From: Diogma glabrata
Taxonomy: Eukaryota > Arthropoda > Insecta > Diptera > Cylindrotomidae
Assembly: GCA_963693315.1 (NCBI GenBank)
Contig: OY856186.1
Location: 384,936,031 to 385,000,030 of the forward strand
Direction of reading: 5' to 3'
Length of the DNA stretch: 64,000 nt
In this document: piece after piece, positions 58,199-64,000 of the stretch
Position numbering within the stretch: position 1 is the first letter of the stretch
Layout of the letters: each line of letters opens with the position of its first letter
Translations under genes and position numbers: made by a program
Notes under the pieces: model-generated
Told to the model about the DNA's origin: nothing
What the model saw: only the letters and a program-made list of their open reading frames with translations
Database searches by the model: none

Positions 58199-60915
58199 CT
58201 GAATAATTTGATTTTTTAGAATTATACCTAGCCTAGAACATATAATATAAACAAAAATTATTTTTCTTACCATTAAAACAAGCTTGAATTAATATCAATA
58301 ACTAAGTCAAATTAAAATGACAAAATTTATCCTAACTTTAATTTAGTGAATACTCTTTTTGTCGAGCCATTCGCAATGGGGACAAAAAGGGTACAGTTCT
58401 ATAATCGTCTTTTAACTATTAAAAAAAAAAAAAAAAAAAAAACGAAAAATGATCAATAATCTATAATCAAAAACAAATAAATCTATTCATATATAAAAAG
58501 TCTATTCATAAATAAATAACAAAGCTCATATACTATATATAAAAATATTTCTCTCTACAAAATAATTATGACTTATGCTCAAACAAACAAAAACAAAACA
58601 AAAAAAAAAAATGTTAATTTCATAAAACTAAACACTAAGTATCATCATAAGCCAACAACAAATTATCTTAAAACACTATAGGTTTAGAGTTTCAATTAAA
58701 AATTTATAAAACAAAAACAGATGATCATACATCCAAAAATAATTTAAAAAACAATTTACATATAAAATGCATAAGTAGAGTAATTTTCTACACATAACTA
58801 GAATATGGTATTATATTTCAATTCAAGTTCAATGATGTTTTATAATTTATTGTATACCTAACCATGACCTAATTATGTTAATTTACTAAAAAAGAAAATA
58901 ATAAATAATCATACGTAAAAAATTAATTGTGAAAATAAATATTAGTATAGTTAATTTAAGTTACTAAAATTTTAAAATTAATTTTTATATAATATAATGT
59001 ATAAGATCTATATACAAAATCTAATGATGATACACAAATTTTCATTTAGCAAAACAAAAGCAAAACACCTTAACTGCGAAGCTTCATTAACATATATTTG
59101 TTTCAAATAAAATTATTACTACACGGGCATTAATAAGCCAAGAAGAAAACCATTTATTTTTTTATATATAATTTGAAGTTGCAAGGTTGTATTTAACTTT
59201 AAAAAAAAAAGATTATATTACGAATTTTATTACAATTAAAAATAAACCAATATATACAACAATATGATTTAAGAATAAAAATAGTTATTTATTATACAAG
59301 GGAAAAAAGTAGTAGATTTTAGCTCGAGGTTGTGTTGTCTCCCGACGCGAAGCGGAGGGAGACAAAAAACCGAGAGCTAAAATCTACAATTTTTCCCGTG
59401 TATAATACACTATTTTTTTCTGTGACTGGACAAATATTAATATAATTATTGAAAAAATAATATTAAACAAATAATACAATATGTATATTCACCACAAAAT
59501 ACGAATTTTTCTTGAATAAAAACTTAAAATTAAGTTTCATTTTATTTGTCAAAACCAGTTATTAACATCAGGAAGAAAACGGTATAACTTTTCATTAACA
59601 TTAAAATAGTCATAAATGTTCATAAATATTCATAATATTTATCATTTATGTGTATATATGTATTTATATATATATTTTTATCTATCCGGGAAAAAAGTAC
59701 ATACTTTTTTCCCGGGGAAAAAAGTATTTTATGAAAAGTAGCATTTTTGCACCTGTCAGCAGAAGTAAAATGTTAAACTTTTTTCCCGTCACAGAAAAAA
59801 TATAATTTCGTAAATATAATTCGTTTTATTTCAAATATTAAATGTTTATGTTATAAAGCATGTTTTTACATATCAAATTTCTTTATACTTTTTATTGTTT
59901 TAGTTATATAATTAAAGGTGATTGCATTTAAAAAGAAGAAAAGTTGAGTAAGGTCGGTGTTAGAAATTAAGAAATACAGTATGCAGCATAAAATTGTTTC
60001 CCCATAATTTGTAGCTACTGAATTATAATAATATGTTACCAATTTATTTTTATTTGTACTAAGGTTTTAAAAACAGATTTCATTGCATAAAATAATTCAA
60101 TTCTATAAGTTAAAACAAAATCCTAGTAATAAAAATTAAGATATAGTTAAGAATAGTTATTTAATATTTGATACGGATGTGAGATGAATCCTATCTGAGA
60201 GATAAATTACAGGAAAAATTATTGTTAAGTTATGAAATTCATATTTACAACCTAATCAGAACACTTTAAAAATCAAACCAGGCAAAAAAAAAAAAAAAGA
60301 AATAAAGAATTTATAAAATATATAAATTTTTTTAGTCATATAAGTCCAACAGGAAATTATAAAGTATGTTAAAAAAAAGAAAGTATTTAAAAAACAACAT
60401 AAATATAAGTAGATAAAATACTAGTAGATTAAATAAACAGAAAACAAAAATTTATTTTAAAAAAAAAAAAAAAAAATTGTTTTTGGGCATTAGGTTAGAC
60501 AAATCTTTGATTTTGTAACATTTCACTATTTTCAATTCTTCACAATTAAAATTTTTATTTTTAATAACTCTTCAAAACAAATACTAATATATCAAAGTAT
60601 AAATTCTAACAAAATAAAAAGAATATTTATACAAACAAAATAACATAATAATAAATTATGATTCCCGAAACTGTATCTTGTCAATTTAATCTGCCCTTAT
60701 TTTTTAGAGTGGCGATTTTTAGAGTCAATTACAAATTTAAATATCTTATAAAATAAACATATATTATATAATAGCGATCGAATTTCTCAAAATTTTACAA
60801 ATATATTTATTAAGTTGTTTTGTTTGTTATTTTATTTGAAAATTTAAATTAAAACAATTGATAGTTATATTTCGAGAAGATGCATTTTTAGGATACATCT
60901 TCTCTTCTTTTAGAT
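58199..60915 (+). other. 2.7-kb noncoding region of the gag-only element
   Basis: Where pol and env would lie there is very AT-rich sequence with poly(A) runs (for example 58421-58442 and 60457-60476) and no reading frame of note. It hosts the nested palindromes at 59291-59805. Confidence 0.75.
59291..59805. mobile_element. nested palindromic insertion (foldback/MITE-like)
   Basis: A GC-rich hairpin at 59291-59405 has arms attatacaaggg...gtctccc and gggagac...cccgtgtataat around a short loop (gacgcgaagcgga). A wider pair, attttttctgtgac at 59412-59426 and gtcacagaaaaaat at 59789-59802, brackets a second small palindrome, ccgggaaaaaagta/tacttttttcccgg, at 59686-59715. The gggaaaaaagta module recurs four times in alternating orientation. 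It looks like one MITE inserted next to, or into, another of the same family. Confidence 0.7.
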
Positions 60916-60924
60916 GGCGAGGGG
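60916..60924 (+). other. polypurine tract
   Basis: The sequence ggcgagggg directly abuts the 3' LTR, the position for plus-strand priming. Confidence 0.75.
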
Positions 60925-62235
<1,311 letters not shown>

Positions 62236-63562
62236 TTTTTTTTTTTTTAATAAGAAGTGTTGTGTAGTAGGAATTACAAAATGTGTCACAACAACACATA
62301 GATACCTTTTAAGACGTAGGTCCCACAACAACATGCGTCTTGAGGTATAGGTCGACGCTTTTTTTAAATCTTTGTGGATTGAAAGCACTCGAGACTATTG
62401 ATTCGGGCAAAGTATTCCATGTGTACGATGTACGCACAAAGAAATCTCTTTGCATTCTATTACTATGATAGTGAGTAATCTCGACAGTTCGACCGCCCGC
62501 ACACACCGAATGCCGTGTAAAACGGGGAAAAACATATGTCTGAGACATTATGGACCTGATTTCATCCGAGCACTGCTGGTGACGATATTTATAAAAAACA
62601 ACGAGATCAGCAACAGTACGACGATGTTGCAGGGAATCAAGACCTAATGTTAAATCTCGATCCCCAACAATTCGTATAGCTCGCTTTTGAACAGAGTCCA
62701 AAAGAGCCAGGATAGTAACAGATGCAGCGCCCCAAACTTGACAACAATACTCCATACAGGGACGAATATAGGACTTATAAATGTGGAGTAATTGATGCGA
62801 AGTAAAATATTTTTTACATCTATTGAGGAGGCCGAGTTTTCTTGACGCGCTCTTTGCCATGGCCATTATATGATCGTTCCAGAGTAAGTCATTGGATATT
62901 GTGACTCCCAATAAACGAATGCTTTCACATTCGCGTATTTGGTCGTCACACATACTAATTGAAATATCGTTGGGAAACTCGGTCTTTGATCTGGAAACAA
63001 TCAATAGCTGTGTTTTGGTGGAATTAAAATTGACCAAATTTTTGTCACCCCAATCGGCGACTTTTTTTAGGTCCTCGTTTACATTTATGGCAGCGTCTCT
63101 CCGGACGGGATTTATTCGTTCATGCATTTTACCCTTTGAAGATAGGGGGACGAATGACTTGTGCAGTGTACTATCATCTGCAAAACTATTTATTGGGTTA
63201 TTGGTGATTTGCAACAGTTCGTTGATATAAATTAAAAATAAAGTGGGAGATAAAACTGAGCCTTGGGGTACACCAGCGTTAATTAATTTGGACTCAGAAG
63301 AAAAGCCATCTATAGATACCGAGATGTATCGGTTAGACAGAAAATTTTGAATCAACTTCACGACTGCGGGATGAAAACCGTACGCAACGAGCTTGTTGAT
63401 TAAGTTGGCATGCCAAATTCGATCAAATGCTTTTGAGATGTCTAATGCGATCACGTACGTTTCACCACCTTTCTCAAGTATGCTATTCCAAATATGTGCC
63501 ACATAGTTCAATAGATCGGTTGTTGATCTTTTGTTTCTAAAACCGTATTGGCTGTCAGGTCA
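62236..63562 (-). mobile_element. 5'-truncated LINE (jockey/CR1-like) in a satellite
   Basis: Minus strand. A poly(A) (T run at about 62232-62249 on the plus strand) marks the 3' end, and RT homology stops abruptly at about 63562, leaving no endonuclease. Satellite sequence flanks both sides: ggttacattt before, catttaggttg after. This is the classical product of incomplete target-primed reverse transcription. The RT frame is intact, so the copy is young. Confidence 0.9.
62309..63562 (-). CDS. LINE ORF2 C-terminal part: reverse transcriptase, partial
   Basis: About 417 codons are open from the truncation (DSQYGFRNKRSTTDLLNY) to the stop at 62309; the first internal ATG is at 63511. RT motifs are IALDISKAFDRIWH (first catalytic aspartate), NAGVPQGSVLSPTLFLIYIN and SFADDSTLH (catalytic FADD). 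Thumb and C-terminal blocks follow: SIRLLGVTISNDLLW, RPCMEYCCQVWGAA, RRTVADLVVFYKYRH and FFVRTSYTWNTLPESIV. The first part of ORF2 and ORF1 are missing, so it cannot move by itself. The related LINE at 12900-16165 shares the C-terminal blocks but is far more decayed. Confidence 0.92.
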
Positions 63563-63762
63563 TTTAGGTTGCTATTGGTAATTTGAAGGACACAATTACG
63601 ATTATATTTCAGGTATTAGGTGATGTTTTTTTTCGGTTACATTTTGGTAATTTTTAGTCATTTGACGGGCTTAATTATGGTTATATTTCAGATACTGATC
63701 GACGATCGTAGTTGTGTCGGTTACATTTCGGTTGTTTGTGGTAATTTGACATATAAATTCTA
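63563..63762. repeat. satellite with cggttacattt units, right part
   Basis: tcggttacatt occurs at 63634 and tcggttacatttcgg at 63717, with ggtaatttg and aattac-attatatttca between. Unit spacing here is about 80 bp, shorter than the 114 bp on the left side, so the array is irregular. Confidence 0.75.
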
Positions 63763-64000
63763 ACAATAATAGAATATTATTATTATTTTAACATATTCTT
63801 TTATATTATAATTCTCTTAAAAATGATTGAATAAAACCGAAATTAGTTGAGTTATTTTTATGAATATGTTTCTTATTATTTGGAAATAAATATTAATATA
63901 AAATAAAACAGTTTTTGAAATTTAGAAACAAGAAAAATTTAAAACTACTTATTATTATAACATGTTTTGACAAGGAGTAACGTCTGCTCTGTTCCAATAT
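63763..64000. other. gene-free AT-rich sequence
   Basis: AT-rich sequence to the window end, without a feature I can support. Confidence 0.5.

Overview
The window is AT-rich eukaryotic DNA, most likely from an insect and perhaps a fly. I cannot fix the order from sequence alone. It contains no bacterial-type operon, rRNA gene or CRISPR array, and I found no convincing intron-containing host gene. What it holds is a dense graveyard and nursery of transposable elements, inserted into and expanding alongside simple-sequence satellites. The assignment to insects rests on base composition, on the retroelement lineages (a Ty3/gypsy element with a tRNA-Trp-like primer site, gypsy elements, jockey/CR1-like non-LTR elements), and on the long TA and heptanucleotide arrays.

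Layout. 1-1371: gene-free AT-rich DNA with a degenerate repeat. 1372-6530: an old Ty3/gypsy element on the minus strand, CsRn1-like, with two ~0.5 kb LTRs and broken gag and pol. 6531-12600: gene-free DNA with a ~284-bp tandem repeat at 8895-9840. 12900-16165: a decayed non-LTR retrotransposon on the plus strand, split by a 502-bp MITE. 16347-17432: a foldback element with ~300-bp inverted arms around a coding remnant. 17500-18250: tandem repeats. 20596-30904: a nearly intact Ty3/gypsy element on the minus strand with 1593-bp LTRs, gag and pol, and one in-frame stop between RT and RNase H. 31445-39153: a near-perfect tandem duplicate (period 7732 bp) of the 5' part of that element plus its flank. 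39154-43490: AT-rich, with one possible small exon. 43491-47208: a ~3.7 kb heptamer (TATCTGG) satellite. 47209-52080: remnants of a second CsRn1-like element. A head-to-head gag fragment lies at 52620-52800, a tiny LINE 3' fragment at 53405-53553 and a tRNA-like sequence at 53701-53785. 54735-61962: a (TA)n microsatellite split by a gag-only LTR retrotransposon (54916-61568). 61963-63760: a satellite split by a 5'-truncated jockey/CR1-like LINE on the minus strand.

How the parts relate. The two full-length LTR elements differ in age. The 20.6-30.9 kb element has LTRs with a handful of differences, and its partial duplicate is almost identical, so the duplication is recent and later than insertion. 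The 54.9-61.6 kb element has LTRs identical except at two small complex changes, one of which looks like a local inversion. It encodes only a Gag-like protein, so it would need polymerase from another element. The older CsRn1-like copies are too broken to supply anything.

Limits. All identifications come from reading motifs and comparing parts of the window with each other. No database search was run. Boundaries of decayed elements are approximate unless a terminal repeat fixes them.
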